Source: Luxibacter massiliensis (GTDB lineage Bacteria; Bacillota; Clostridia; Lachnospirales; Lachnospiraceae). From it: DNA of 64,000 bases. A model generated the notes under the pieces. That model was not told the origin of the DNA. It saw nothing but the letters and a program-made list of their open reading frames with translations, and searched no databases. This document shows, piece by piece, positions 43,729 through 52,252 of the stretch. Each line of letters begins with the position of its first letter. The first letter of the stretch is position 1. The DNA lies in assembly GCF_900604355.1 (NCBI RefSeq), contig NZ_UWOE01000001.1:1426001-1490000 (forward strand), read 5' to 3'. A program made the translations under genes and the position numbers.

Positions 43729-43763
43729 CCTGGCCGGGACGCGGGCAGCCCGCGTATCCCAGG
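43729..43763. repeat. GC-rich imperfect hairpin
   Basis: CCTGG/CCAGG, GGGA/TCCC and GCGGG/CCCGC pair in order around a short centre. No T tract follows, and it lies between the patatin and ppk1 genes in a 263-bp gap that is otherwise empty. Confidence 0.45.
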
Positions 43764-43843
43764 CGGCTATGTATGTAAGCTGAAATGCCAGGCGTACTCT
43801 GGAACTTTAGGATAAAGAACAGGGAAAGAAAGAGGAAGTTTAT

Positions 43844-45952
43844 ATGGGAAAGAAGGTTGTAGAGTATACACAAAACAGGGAGCTGTCCTGGCTCCGGTTT
43901 AATCAGAGAGTGCTGGAGGAGGCAAAGGATGAGAGCGTGCCCCTCCTGGAGAGGATGAAATTTGTCGCTATTTTCACGAGTAACCTGGATGAGTTTTTTA
44001 TGATACGGGTGGGCAGCCTGTATGATATGGCTTCTGTTAATAATAAAACGGTGGACCGTAAATCTGGCATGACTCCCCGGGAACAGCTGGACGCCATCTA
44101 TGCAGCAGTGGCCCCCCTTTATAAAGAGAGGGATAAGACATACGGCGAGATTAAGAAGCAGCTCCATCCGTATGGTGTGTGTGGGCTGGACTTTAAAGAA
44201 CTGGAGCAGCAGGAGAGGAAGTTTGTGAAGAAGTATTTCAAAGAGCAGATTCTTCCCGTGCTGTCCCCCCAGATTGTAGACGCAAACCACCCCTTTCCCC
44301 ACTTGCTGAATAAAGAGGTGTATGTAGTGGCGGATTTGAAGCTGGACAACAGGCGTATGATGGGAATTGTACCGGTACCCCAGTTCATATCGGATATCCT
44401 GTACCTGCCAGGACATGACATCCGCTATATACGGATAGAGAAGGTGATTATGGAGTACTTGGATATTGTGTTCGAGCAGTACCAGGTATCTGACAGGAAT
44501 TATATCTGTGTAACCCGCAATGCAGATGTCTCCCCCGATGATGAGGCCTATGCAGACAGCAGCGAGGATTTCCGCTATATTATGCAGAAAACACTCCACA
44601 AACGCAGGCGTATGGCTGTAGTCAGGCTGGAGGCGGCAAGCGCACTCAGCCGGGAGATGGAGAAATATTTCTGTGAGAAGTTCAATATCACCCCATCCTG
44701 TATTTTCCGGACGAAAATTCCGATGAAGCTGGATTTTATGTTCGCCATTGCGGATAAAGTGCCTGCTTCTATGAAACGTTCTCTGATCGATGAACCTTTT
44801 ACGCCCCAGCCGTCTCCCATGCTCGCAGAGGGCAGCGTGATGGCCCAGGTGAAGAAAAAGGACGTGGTTCTGTCTTATCCATATGAGAGTATGGAACCCT
44901 TCCTGCAGCTGATAAAGGAGGCGGCGTCAGATCCCAATGTGATGACCATTAAAATTACAATATACAGGCTTGCAAAAAAGACAAGGCTGGTGGAGTATCT
45001 GTGTGCAGCAGCCGAGAATGGCAAGGAAGTCACAGTGCTCATTGAGTTAAGGGCCAGGTTTGACGAACAGAATAATATCGATTGGTCAGAGCGTATGGAG
45101 GAGGCCGGATGCCGGGTGATTTACGGCTTTGAGGGATATAAAGTGCATTCCAAGATTTGCCTGATTACATATAAGAGTAAAAATGAAATCCGCTATATTA
45201 CCCAGATTGGCACAGGGAATTATAATGAGAAAACAGCAAAGCTCTATACAGACTATTCCCTGATGACAGCAGATCAGGCCATTGGGGAGGATGCGGCCGT
45301 ATTCTTTAAGAATATGTCCATAGGGAACTTGGACGGTGCATACAAGCATCTCATTGTCTCCCCTTCCAGCCTGAAGCCAAAAGTGCTGATGCTGATGGAT
45401 GAGGAGATTAAAAAGGGCAGCAGCGGCAGGGTGATCATGAAGATGAATTCTGTTACAGATATGGATTTTATCCAGAAAGTGGCGGAAGCCTCCAAAGCAG
45501 GCGTGCGCATTGACTTGATTGTGCGGGGAATCTGCTGTATCCTGCCAGGCATTGCGGGGGAAACAGAGAATTTGACAGTGACCAGTATTGTGGGCCGATA
45601 CCTGGAGCATCCGAGAGTGTTTGTATTTGGGAGCGGGGCAGACCAGAAGGTCTATATTGGATCTGCGGATATGATGACCAGAAATACAGAAAAGCGGGTT
45701 GAAGTGGCATGTCCCATTTATGACGAGGCCATTAAAAAAAGGCTTGTACGCAACCTCCAAATTATGCTGGCTGATAATGTGAAAGCCAGGGTGATGCAGA
45801 GCGATGGGGTCTATGTGAAAAAGGAGAAGAAGGACGGCAGGGCCATAAATTCCCAGCTTGTGTTTATGAAAGAGGCGCTTCACGCCAAACGTCCGGAGAG
45901 AGTGCCTGAGAAAATTTCCCTGCTTGACAGGGTAAGGAAGCTGTTTAAATAA
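43844..45952 (+). CDS. ppk1: Polyphosphate kinase 1
   Basis: A 702-residue enzyme of the expected PPK1 size; it reversibly makes polyphosphate from ATP. The N-terminal domain opens NRELSWLRFNQRVLEEA, followed by the FVAIFTSNLDEFFMIRV segment. The catalytic region has LIELRARFDEQNNIDWSERM and GYKVHSKICLI, where the His is the phospho-acceptor, and RVFVFGSGADQKVYIGSADMMTRN, with the second His/Arg pair. A ribosome site AAGAGGAAG precedes the ATG. Likely monocistronic; galM follows 87 bp later. Confidence 0.95.
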   Translation: MGKKVVEYTQNRELSWLRFNQRVLEEAKDESVPLLERMKFVAIFTSNLDEFFMIRVGSLYDMASVNNKTVDRKSGMTPREQLDAIYAAVAPLYKERDKTYGEIKKQLHPYGVCGLDFKELEQQERKFVKKYFKEQILPVLSPQIVDANHPFPHLLNKEVYVVADLKLDNRRMMGIVPVPQFISDILYLPGHDIRYIRIEKVIMEYLDIVFEQYQVSDRNYICVTRNADVSPDDEAYADSSEDFRYIMQKTLHKRRRMAVVRLEAASALSREMEKYFCEKFNITPSCIFRTKIPMKLDFMFAIADKVPASMKRSLIDEPFTPQPSPMLAEGSVMAQVKKKDVVLSYPYESMEPFLQLIKEAASDPNVMTIKITIYRLAKKTRLVEYLCAAAENGKEVTVLIELRARFDEQNNIDWSERMEEAGCRVIYGFEGYKVHSKICLITYKSKNEIRYITQIGTGNYNEKTAKLYTDYSLMTADQAIGEDAAVFFKNMSIGNLDGAYKHLIVSPSSLKPKVLMLMDEEIKKGSSGRVIMKMNSVTDMDFIQKVAEASKAGVRIDLIVRGICCILPGIAGETENLTVTSIVGRYLEHPRVFVFGSGADQKVYIGSADMMTRNTEKRVEVACPIYDEAIKKRLVRNLQIMLADNVKARVMQSDGVYVKKEKKDGRAINSQLVFMKEALHAKRPERVPEKISLLDRVRKLFK

Positions 45953-46039
45953 AGGAGGTCCTTTTGCTTCCGAGGGCTGCAGGAAATGTTGGCGGGGGAG
46001 GCAAATAGGCAGCCAGATAAAGAGGGAGGAGAGAATAAA

Positions 46040-47074
46040 GTGGAAAAAAAAGAGTTTGGCAGAATAAAGGATGGCAGTATGGCATATCTGTATACCCTGA
46101 GAAATAAAAATGGAATGTGTGCAGCAGTGACTGACTTTGGAGCAGCGCTGGTGTCTCTTTGGGTGCCAAATGAAAAGGGAGAGAAAATCGATGTGGTGCT
46201 GGGGTATGACGATGCAGCGGGATACGAGGCGGGAGAAGCGGCCCTCGGAGCCTGCGTAGGCAGAAACGCAAACCGCATAGGCGGCGCAGTTTTTGAACTA
46301 AACGGCATTACATACAAGCTGGAGGATAATGACAATGGCAATAACCTGCACAGCGGCAGCCAGTATTACCACAAGCGGATCTGGACAGTAGAAGAAGTAA
46401 AAGACGACAGGATCGTATTTCTGCTGAGAAGTCCTGATAATGACCAGGGGTATCCGGGCAGCCTTGCCATGCGGGCATCCTATATGCTGGGCGAAGAAAA
46501 CACACTGCGCCTGACCTATGAGGCAGTTCCAGACAAGGATACAATTATTAATATGACCAACCACAGCTATTTCAACCTGAATGGACATGGAAGCGGCAGC
46601 ATTGTGAACCATTTTATGAAAATTGATGCTGATTATTATACGAAAGCTGATGCTAAATCCATACCTACAGGAGAGATTGCAGAGGTGGAGGGCACGCCTA
46701 TGGATTTCAGGGATGGGCAGCAGATAAGAGAGGGAATCGACGCGGATTATGAGGCTATAAAATTTGGCGGAGGCTATGACCACAACTGGGTATTGAAAAA
46801 TAATGGAAAATTTGCTAAAGTAGCGGAGGCTGCAGGGGATAAGAGCGGCATCCGTATGGAAGTATGGACGGATATGCCGGGGATGCAAGTGTACACGGCT
46901 AATTTTCTGGATCATGAGCCAGGCAAAGGCGGCTTGCATTATCAGAGGCGTTGGGCCGTATGCTTTGAGACACAATATTTTCCAGACGCCATCCACCACG
47001 AGCATTTTCCGGGGCCGGTCTGCAGGGCAGGAAAGACTTACAAAACCGCCACGGAATACCGGTTTAGCTTATAA
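46040..47074 (+). CDS. galM: Aldose 1-epimerase
   Basis: A 344-residue galactose mutarotase. Segments FGAALVSLWVPN, GACVGRNANRIGGAVFEL, NNLHSG, MTNHSYFNLNGH (catalytic His) and HNWVL plus a C-terminal FETQYFPDAIHH (catalytic Glu) fit the family. I chose the GTG at 46040, nine bases after GGAGGA; the ATG at 45986 has no site. No Leloir genes adjoin, so it may serve general sugar uptake. Confidence 0.93.
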   Translation: MEKKEFGRIKDGSMAYLYTLRNKNGMCAAVTDFGAALVSLWVPNEKGEKIDVVLGYDDAAGYEAGEAALGACVGRNANRIGGAVFELNGITYKLEDNDNGNNLHSGSQYYHKRIWTVEEVKDDRIVFLLRSPDNDQGYPGSLAMRASYMLGEENTLRLTYEAVPDKDTIINMTNHSYFNLNGHGSGSIVNHFMKIDADYYTKADAKSIPTGEIAEVEGTPMDFRDGQQIREGIDADYEAIKFGGGYDHNWVLKNNGKFAKVAEAAGDKSGIRMEVWTDMPGMQVYTANFLDHEPGKGGLHYQRRWAVCFETQYFPDAIHHEHFPGPVCRAGKTYKTATEYRFSL

Positions 47075-47119
47075 AGGCAGCACATGAAGATAAAGAGAGG
47101 GCAGGCAGCATAGTATTAT

Positions 47120-49219
47120 ATGGGAAAATCGGTTTACATAGCAGAAAAGCCAAGCGTAGCCCAAGAGTTTGCAAAGGCTTTAAAATTAAATACAAAACGC
47201 AGGGACGGCTATCTAGAGGCTGGGGATGCGATTGTAACATGGTGTGTGGGCCATCTTGTTACAATGAGTTATCCTGAGGAATATGACCCGGCCCTTAAGC
47301 GCTGGAACTTAAATACCCTCCCTTTTATTCCAGAAGATTTTAAATATGAGGTCATCCCTGCGGTGGCAAAACAGTTTGGGACGGTAAGTTCTATTTTGAC
47401 ACGGGAGGATGTGGAGACAATTTATGTGTGCACAGACTCTGGGCGCGAGGGAGAATATATTTACCGGCTTGTAGAGCAGGAGGCCCATGTGCAGGGGAAA
47501 AAAAGAAAAAGAGTCTGGATAGATTCTCAGACTGAGGAGGAGATACTGCGCGGCATCAGGGAGGCGAAGGACTTGTCAGAATATGATAATCTGAGCGCTT
47601 CCGCCTATCTAAGGGCAAAGGAGGACTATTTAATGGGGATTAATTTTTCCCGCCTTTTGACCCTTAAATATGGGAATAGTATTTCCAATTACCTGCGTAC
47701 CAAATATACGGTAATCTCCGTAGGACGGGTCATGACTTGTGTCCTTGGTATGGTAGTGCGCAGAGAAAGAGAAATCCGGGAGTTTGTCAAAACACCATTT
47801 TACAGGGTGCTGGGGACCATGGGGGCATCTGGGAAGGATTTTGAGGGGGAATGGCGGGCAGTAAAGGGATCGCGGTATTTTGAATCCTTTGATTTGTATA
47901 AGGAGAATGGGTTCAAGAAGCGGGAAAAGGCTGAGGAGCTGATAGAATACCTAAAGCATCCAGAGCCTGCGACATGCCAGATCCTATCCGTTGAAAAGAA
48001 AAAGGAGAAGAAAAACCCGCCTCTGCTCTATAACCTGGCTGAGCTGCAGAACGACTGTTCTAGGCGTTTTAAAATCAGTCCGGATGAGACACTTAGGATT
48101 GTCCAGGAGCTGTATGAGAAAAAGCTGGTCACATACCCCAGGACTGACGCAAGAGTGCTGTCCACTGCTGTGGCAAAAGAAATCAGCCGGAATTTAAACG
48201 GTTTATCTAAGTATCCAATGGCAGTCCCTTACCTCCAGGACATCCTGTCTTTTAAGAGCCATAAGGGACTGGAAAAAACCAGGTATGTAAATGACAAACA
48301 GATTACAGACCACTATGCCATCATACCTACGGGCCAGGGGTTAAATGGACTGGCCTCAGTTTCAGCAACCGCATCTGGAGTATATGACTGTATTGTGCGG
48401 CGTTTTCTGAGCATTTTTTATCCTCCCGCTGTTTACCAGAAAATAGCTGTGACAGCTAAGATTAAAGAGGAATGTTTTTTTTCCAGTTTCCGCCTTCTGG
48501 TGGAAGAGGGGTATTTAAAGGTAGCGGGCATTCCCCAGCAGAAAAAAAGCGGCGGCTTATCTGTAGGTGAGGAGGCAAAGGAAGAGGGGGAACAAAATCT
48601 GGATTCGGATTTGTTTCAGGCAATACAGAAATTAAAAAAAGGAGATATTTTACCTGTCAGGGCCCTGGAGATCAAAGAAGGTGAAACATCCCCGCCAAAG
48701 AGATACAATTCAGGTTCCATGATCCTGGCCATGGAGAACGCAGGCCAGCTTATTGAGGATGAGGAGCTTAGGGCACAGATTAAGGGGAGCGGTATCGGCA
48801 CCAGCGCTACTAGGGCGGAGATTTTAAAGAAACTAATCCACATTAAATATCTGTCCCTGAACAAAAAGACACAGATGATCACCCCCACCCTGCAGGGGGA
48901 GATGATATATGATGTGGTGGATCACTCTATTAAGCCGCTGCTCAACCCGGAGCTGACAGCGAGCTGGGAGAAGGGCCTGACCTATGTGGCGGAGGGAGAT
49001 ATAACACCAGAAGAATATATGAAAAAGCTGGATCATTTTATTATCAGCCGAACCAATAAAGTAAAAGGACTGGGCAACCAATACCAGCTTAAAGGCTGTT
49101 ATGACAAGGCGGCCCAATTTTATACAAAGAGTACAAAAAAGAAAAATAAATCAGCCGGCATAAAACAGGAGGAGCATGACAATGAAGGAGATCACGGTAA
49201 AGGAGCTTTACACACTTAA
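47120..49219 (+). CDS. topB: DNA topoisomerase III
   Basis: A 699-residue type IA topoisomerase of normal length. The Toprim segment opens VYIAEKPSVAQEFAKAL, with TDSGREGEYIYRL (DxDxE-like acidic triad). The active-site tyrosine is in LVTYPRTDARVL, followed by GSGIGTSATRAEILKKL. No C-terminal zinc ribbon is present. It decatenates DNA and removes negative supercoils. The next gene starts inside its last 38 bases. Plasmid-borne TopB copies are longer with zinc domains, so this looks chromosomal. Confidence 0.93.
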   Translation: MGKSVYIAEKPSVAQEFAKALKLNTKRRDGYLEAGDAIVTWCVGHLVTMSYPEEYDPALKRWNLNTLPFIPEDFKYEVIPAVAKQFGTVSSILTREDVETIYVCTDSGREGEYIYRLVEQEAHVQGKKRKRVWIDSQTEEEILRGIREAKDLSEYDNLSASAYLRAKEDYLMGINFSRLLTLKYGNSISNYLRTKYTVISVGRVMTCVLGMVVRREREIREFVKTPFYRVLGTMGASGKDFEGEWRAVKGSRYFESFDLYKENGFKKREKAEELIEYLKHPEPATCQILSVEKKKEKKNPPLLYNLAELQNDCSRRFKISPDETLRIVQELYEKKLVTYPRTDARVLSTAVAKEISRNLNGLSKYPMAVPYLQDILSFKSHKGLEKTRYVNDKQITDHYAIIPTGQGLNGLASVSATASGVYDCIVRRFLSIFYPPAVYQKIAVTAKIKEECFFSSFRLLVEEGYLKVAGIPQQKKSGGLSVGEEAKEEGEQNLDSDLFQAIQKLKKGDILPVRALEIKEGETSPPKRYNSGSMILAMENAGQLIEDEELRAQIKGSGIGTSATRAEILKKLIHIKYLSLNKKTQMITPTLQGEMIYDVVDHSIKPLLNPELTASWEKGLTYVAEGDITPEEYMKKLDHFIISRTNKVKGLGNQYQLKGCYDKAAQFYTKSTKKKNKSAGIKQEEHDNEGDHGKGALHT

Positions 49220-49847
49220 GGAGACCATTGCAAAAGATATTTTTGCGGGAGTGACATACCCATGGGAAGTTCTTCCCAAGATTGGCAGCTTTATATTGGA
49301 ACTGGGCAGGCAGCTTTCTGAGGAAGAATATGAAAAGCGGGGCGAAAATATATGGGTCGCACGCAGCGCAGAGGTGGCCCCCACTGCATATATCAACGGT
49401 CCTGCAATTATCGGGAAGGGCGCCCAGGTCAGGCACTGTGCCTTCATCAGGGGAAATGCGATTGTGGGGGAAGGCGCCGTTGTGGGAAATTCCACAGAGC
49501 TGAAAAATGTGATCCTTTTTAATAAAGTCCAGGTACCCCACTATAATTATGTTGGTGATTCCATACTTGGCTATAAGTCCCATATGGGGGCAGGGTCCAT
49601 CACTTCTAATGTAAAATCGGACAAAAAGCTGGTAGTGGTTAAGACTCCGGAAGGAAATATAGAGACTGGGATGAAGAAGTTTGGCGCCATGCTGGGAGAT
49701 GAAGTAGAGGTGGGATGTGGAAGCGTTTTGAACCCTGGCACGGTGGTGGGGAGCCACAGCAACATCTATCCACTCTCATCAGTAAGAGGATATGTGCCCG
49801 GGAAAAGTATTTATAAAAAACAGGGCGAGGTAGCAGAGAAGCAGTAA
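49182..49847 (+). CDS. Left-handed beta-helix (hexapeptide) transferase-like protein
   Basis: A 221-residue protein. After about 60 helical residues come hexapeptide repeats of the LbH type (EVAPTAYINGPAIIGKGAQV, FIRGNAIVGEGAVVGNS, then VGCGSVLNPGTVVGSHSNIY). This is the acyltransferase part found in GlmU, but the uridylyltransferase half is absent, so it is not GlmU. I use the ATG at 49182, nine bases after AGGAGG; the one at 49176 is too close. It overlaps topB by 38 nt. The acyl donor and acceptor are unknown. Confidence 0.78.
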   Translation: MKEITVKELYTLKETIAKDIFAGVTYPWEVLPKIGSFILELGRQLSEEEYEKRGENIWVARSAEVAPTAYINGPAIIGKGAQVRHCAFIRGNAIVGEGAVVGNSTELKNVILFNKVQVPHYNYVGDSILGYKSHMGAGSITSNVKSDKKLVVVKTPEGNIETGMKKFGAMLGDEVEVGCGSVLNPGTVVGSHSNIYPLSSVRGYVPGKSIYKKQGEVAEKQ

Positions 49848-50231
49848 GAATCTGTGCAGCAGGCATAAAATAACTGGGCAGTTTAGTCCTGCATGAACAG
49901 GACGGCATTTTTAACATGGGGTGTAACTTCGGTTTTATGGGGTTGCACCATTTTTATGATAATGGGATTTATTTTTAGAGGTGAAAAAAGGTTGTCCGAA
50001 GTCTATATCAGTGATATGATACATATACAAATCTAATCATTTACGGAATACATTTATTCTGGCGTTCGCCAAAACAAATCCAGATTTGTAAATTTTATAC
50101 AGAGGAGTGGTGCCTTTGGGCGTATAGTAAAAATGAAATAAATTGGATCTTGTAAATTTGGCATACCCCATGCCCGGATGGCATTCCCTTCTAGATTTAT
50201 GTCCAGGCGGGAGGGGCGCGTTAAATTGTTG
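49848..50231. other. Intergenic gap upstream of recA
   Basis: The 465-bp gap 49848-50312 contains the recA promoter and LexA box at its right end. In 49848-50231 I see no gene, no clear terminator and no repeat. A 74-codon minus-strand frame at 50054-50278 has no convincing ribosome site. Confidence 0.5.
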
Positions 50232-50260
50232 TTGACATTTGGCGGTAAGTATAATAGTAT
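50232..50260 (+). promoter_or_regulatory. recA promoter
   Basis: TTGACA (50232-50237), a 17-base spacer and TAGTAT (50255-50260), 52 bp ahead of the recA ATG. Confidence 0.85.
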
Positions 50261-50271
50261 ATCAATAGAAG

Positions 50272-50285
50272 CGAACAACTGTTCG
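50272..50285. promoter_or_regulatory. LexA (SOS) box of recA
   Basis: CGAACAACTGTTCG is a perfect match to the Gram-positive SOS box CGAAC-N4-GTTCG. It lies 12 bases after the -10, overlapping the transcription start, where LexA would block recA until DNA damage. Confidence 0.93.
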
Positions 50286-50312
50286 GAAGATTAAGAAGGA
50301 GATTGTAAGGCT

Positions 50313-51419
50313 ATGGCAAACGGAAATGAAGAGAAGAAAAAAGCGCTGGATGCAGCGATTGCAAAATTAGAGAAAGACTTTGGAAAAGGAACTGTGATGA
50401 AGCTTGGGGAGTCCGGGGCCCATGTATCCGTGGAGACCGTACCTACAGGATGTTTAAGCCTGGATCTGGCACTGGGGTTGGGCGGCGTGCCGAAGGGCCG
50501 CGTCATTGAGGTGTATGGGCCAGAATCCAGTGGTAAGACCACAGTGGCATTACATATGATAGCAGAAGTACAGAAGCGGGGCGGCATTGCGGGGTTTGTG
50601 GACGCAGAACATGCATTGGACCCGGTATATGCGAAGAACATAGGGGTAGATATCGACGAACTATATATTTCCCAGCCAGACAGCGGGGACCAGGCTCTTG
50701 AGATTGCAGAGACAATGGTGCGCTCAGGCGCCATTGATATTATTGTCATCGACTCCGTGGCGGCCCTTGTGCCGCGGCAGGAGATTGAAGGGGATATGGG
50801 GGACAGCCATGTGGGGCTGCAGGCAAGGCTGATGTCCCAGGCTTTGAGAAAGCTGACTCCGGTGATCAGTAAGTCTAACTGTATTGTCATCTTTATTAAC
50901 CAGCTCAGAGAAAAAGTGGGGGTAATGTTCGGGAATCCGGAGACGACCACGGGAGGCAGGGCATTGAAGTTTTATGCATCCGTCCGCATGGACGTGCGCA
51001 GGATTGAGACTTTGAAGCAAAGCGGCGAGATGGTGGGAAACCGTACCCGCATTAAGGTAGTAAAGAATAAGATTGCACCGCCGTTCAAGGAGGCAGAGTT
51101 CGACATTATGTTTGGCAAGGGTATCTCAAAAGAAGGAGATATTCTGGACTTGGCAGCAGGCCTTGATATTGTGAAGAAAAGCGGCGCATGGTATGCGTAT
51201 GAGGGCAACAAGATCGGGCAGGGGCGCGAGAATGCCAAGGCATATCTGATAGAGCATCCTGAACTGACAGAAGAGCTAGACCGCAAGGTACGCGCCCATT
51301 ACCAGCCGGACGACTCACAAGGTGAGGCGGCAGAGGACTTAAGACTGACCCCCAAGGAAAAGAAAGGGGCAGAACCAAAGGATGCCAAGGCAGGCAAAAA
51401 ATCGGAAGAGGAAGCTTGA
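50313..51419 (+). CDS. recA: Recombinase RecA
   Basis: A 368-residue recombinase. Walker A is GPESSGKTT, Walker B region VIDSVAAL, with QALRKLTPVISKSNCIVIFINQLREKVGVMFGNPE around the L1/L2 DNA-binding loops. The C terminus is a charged tail of about 40 residues. AAGGAG precedes the ATG. The SOS box upstream shows damage control. recX starts one base after the stop codon, so it is co-transcribed. Confidence 0.98.
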   Translation: MANGNEEKKKALDAAIAKLEKDFGKGTVMKLGESGAHVSVETVPTGCLSLDLALGLGGVPKGRVIEVYGPESSGKTTVALHMIAEVQKRGGIAGFVDAEHALDPVYAKNIGVDIDELYISQPDSGDQALEIAETMVRSGAIDIIVIDSVAALVPRQEIEGDMGDSHVGLQARLMSQALRKLTPVISKSNCIVIFINQLREKVGVMFGNPETTTGGRALKFYASVRMDVRRIETLKQSGEMVGNRTRIKVVKNKIAPPFKEAEFDIMFGKGISKEGDILDLAAGLDIVKKSGAWYAYEGNKIGQGRENAKAYLIEHPELTEELDRKVRAHYQPDDSQGEAAEDLRLTPKEKKGAEPKDAKAGKKSEEEA

Positions 51420-51420
51420 C

Positions 51421-52035
51421 ATGATTGTGACGAAACTGGAAGCTGCGGCAAAGACAAAGTATAAAGTATTTCTTGACCATCAGTTCGCCTTTGTATTATA
51501 CAAGGGCGAACTTGCCCGTTATGGGATCTGTGAGGGTGCGGAGATAGAGGAGGGGCAGGCGCAGGAGATTCTTTCCACGGTCATCCAAAAGAGGGCCAGG
51601 CTCAGGGCCATGCACCTTCTGGAGGCCATGGACCGGACGGAGGAAGGGCTTAGGGAGAAGTTAAGGCAGGGCCTGTATCCTGCCGAGGCAGTGGAGGGAG
51701 CAATCGAATACGTCAAGTCTTTCGGATATATTGACGATTATAGATATGCTGTCAATTTTATAGAGGGCAGAAAGAGCTCAAAAAGCAGGCGTGAGATATA
51801 CGCAAAGTTGTGCGGCAGGGGCGTGCCCTCTGAGACAATTGAGCGTGCCTTCAAAGAGTGCATGGGGGAGGGCCAGGAGGCAGAGGCGATACGGGAAATT
51901 GTAAGGAAAAAGAGGATGGATCTGTCAAAGTCGACAGAAGAAGAATTACGGAAATTCATGGGATATTTATCGCGAAAAGGCTTTCATTATGACGATATCC
52001 GTCAAGTGATACAAATTCATAATGAGAATGCTTGA
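51421..52035 (+). CDS. recX: Regulatory protein RecX
   Basis: A 204-residue protein of the RecX family, which limits RecA filament growth. It has IVTKLEAAAKTKYKVFLDH at the start, then FVLYKGELARYGI, and three-helix repeats (LLEAMDRTEEGLREKLRQGL, VKSFGYIDDYRYAVNFIE, ELRKFMGYLSRKGFHYDDI). The start is the ATG at 51421, directly after the recA stop; a longer frame back into recA is not used. Its stop codon overlaps the -35 box of the rny promoter. Confidence 0.93.
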   Translation: MIVTKLEAAAKTKYKVFLDHQFAFVLYKGELARYGICEGAEIEEGQAQEILSTVIQKRARLRAMHLLEAMDRTEEGLREKLRQGLYPAEAVEGAIEYVKSFGYIDDYRYAVNFIEGRKSSKSRREIYAKLCGRGVPSETIERAFKECMGEGQEAEAIREIVRKKRMDLSKSTEEELRKFMGYLSRKGFHYDDIRQVIQIHNENA

Positions 52036-52060
52036 CATAGTTGTGAAAACAGTATAAAAT
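52032..52060 (+). promoter_or_regulatory. rny promoter
   Basis: TTGACA (52032-52037), a 17-base spacer and TAAAAT (52055-52060). The -35 overlaps the recX stop codon, giving rny its own transcription start with a leader of about 185 bases. Confidence 0.8.
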
Positions 52061-52093
52061 TTAACTGTTGTATTTAAACATACCCAAAAGGGC

Positions 52094-52209
52094 ATCCCAT
52101 AATTTATGCCCCGCCGGGCGGTACTGCAGATAAATCTGCATAGGGGGCGTACCCAGATATACGCCTTGTATCCACACCTGCCGGACGGCTTTGCATAAGA
52201 CCATGGGAT
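52094..52209 (+). ncRNA. Structured 5' leader of rny
   Basis: ATCCCAT (52094-52100) pairs with ATGGGAT (52203-52209), and TTATGC (52104-52109) with GCATAA (52193-52198), closing a multibranch domain. Inside are TGCAGA-taaa-TCTGCA (52125-52140) and GGCGTA/TACGCC (52146-52165). The fold ends 43 bp before the start codon. It does not match a riboswitch that I recognise. It may be a feedback element, because RNase Y cleaves structured leaders. Confidence 0.5.
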
Positions 52210-52252
52210 AATGTATAAATGTACAATGAAAATTAAATAAGGAGGTGCTCCT

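Noticed and set aside
49182..49847. Calling the hexapeptide protein GlmU or a UDP-GlcNAc pyrophosphorylase
   Set aside because: The nucleotidyltransferase half and its GxGTRM loop are missing.
50054..50278. 74-codon minus-strand frame before recA
   Set aside because: Covers the recA promoter and has no ribosome site or recognisable content.
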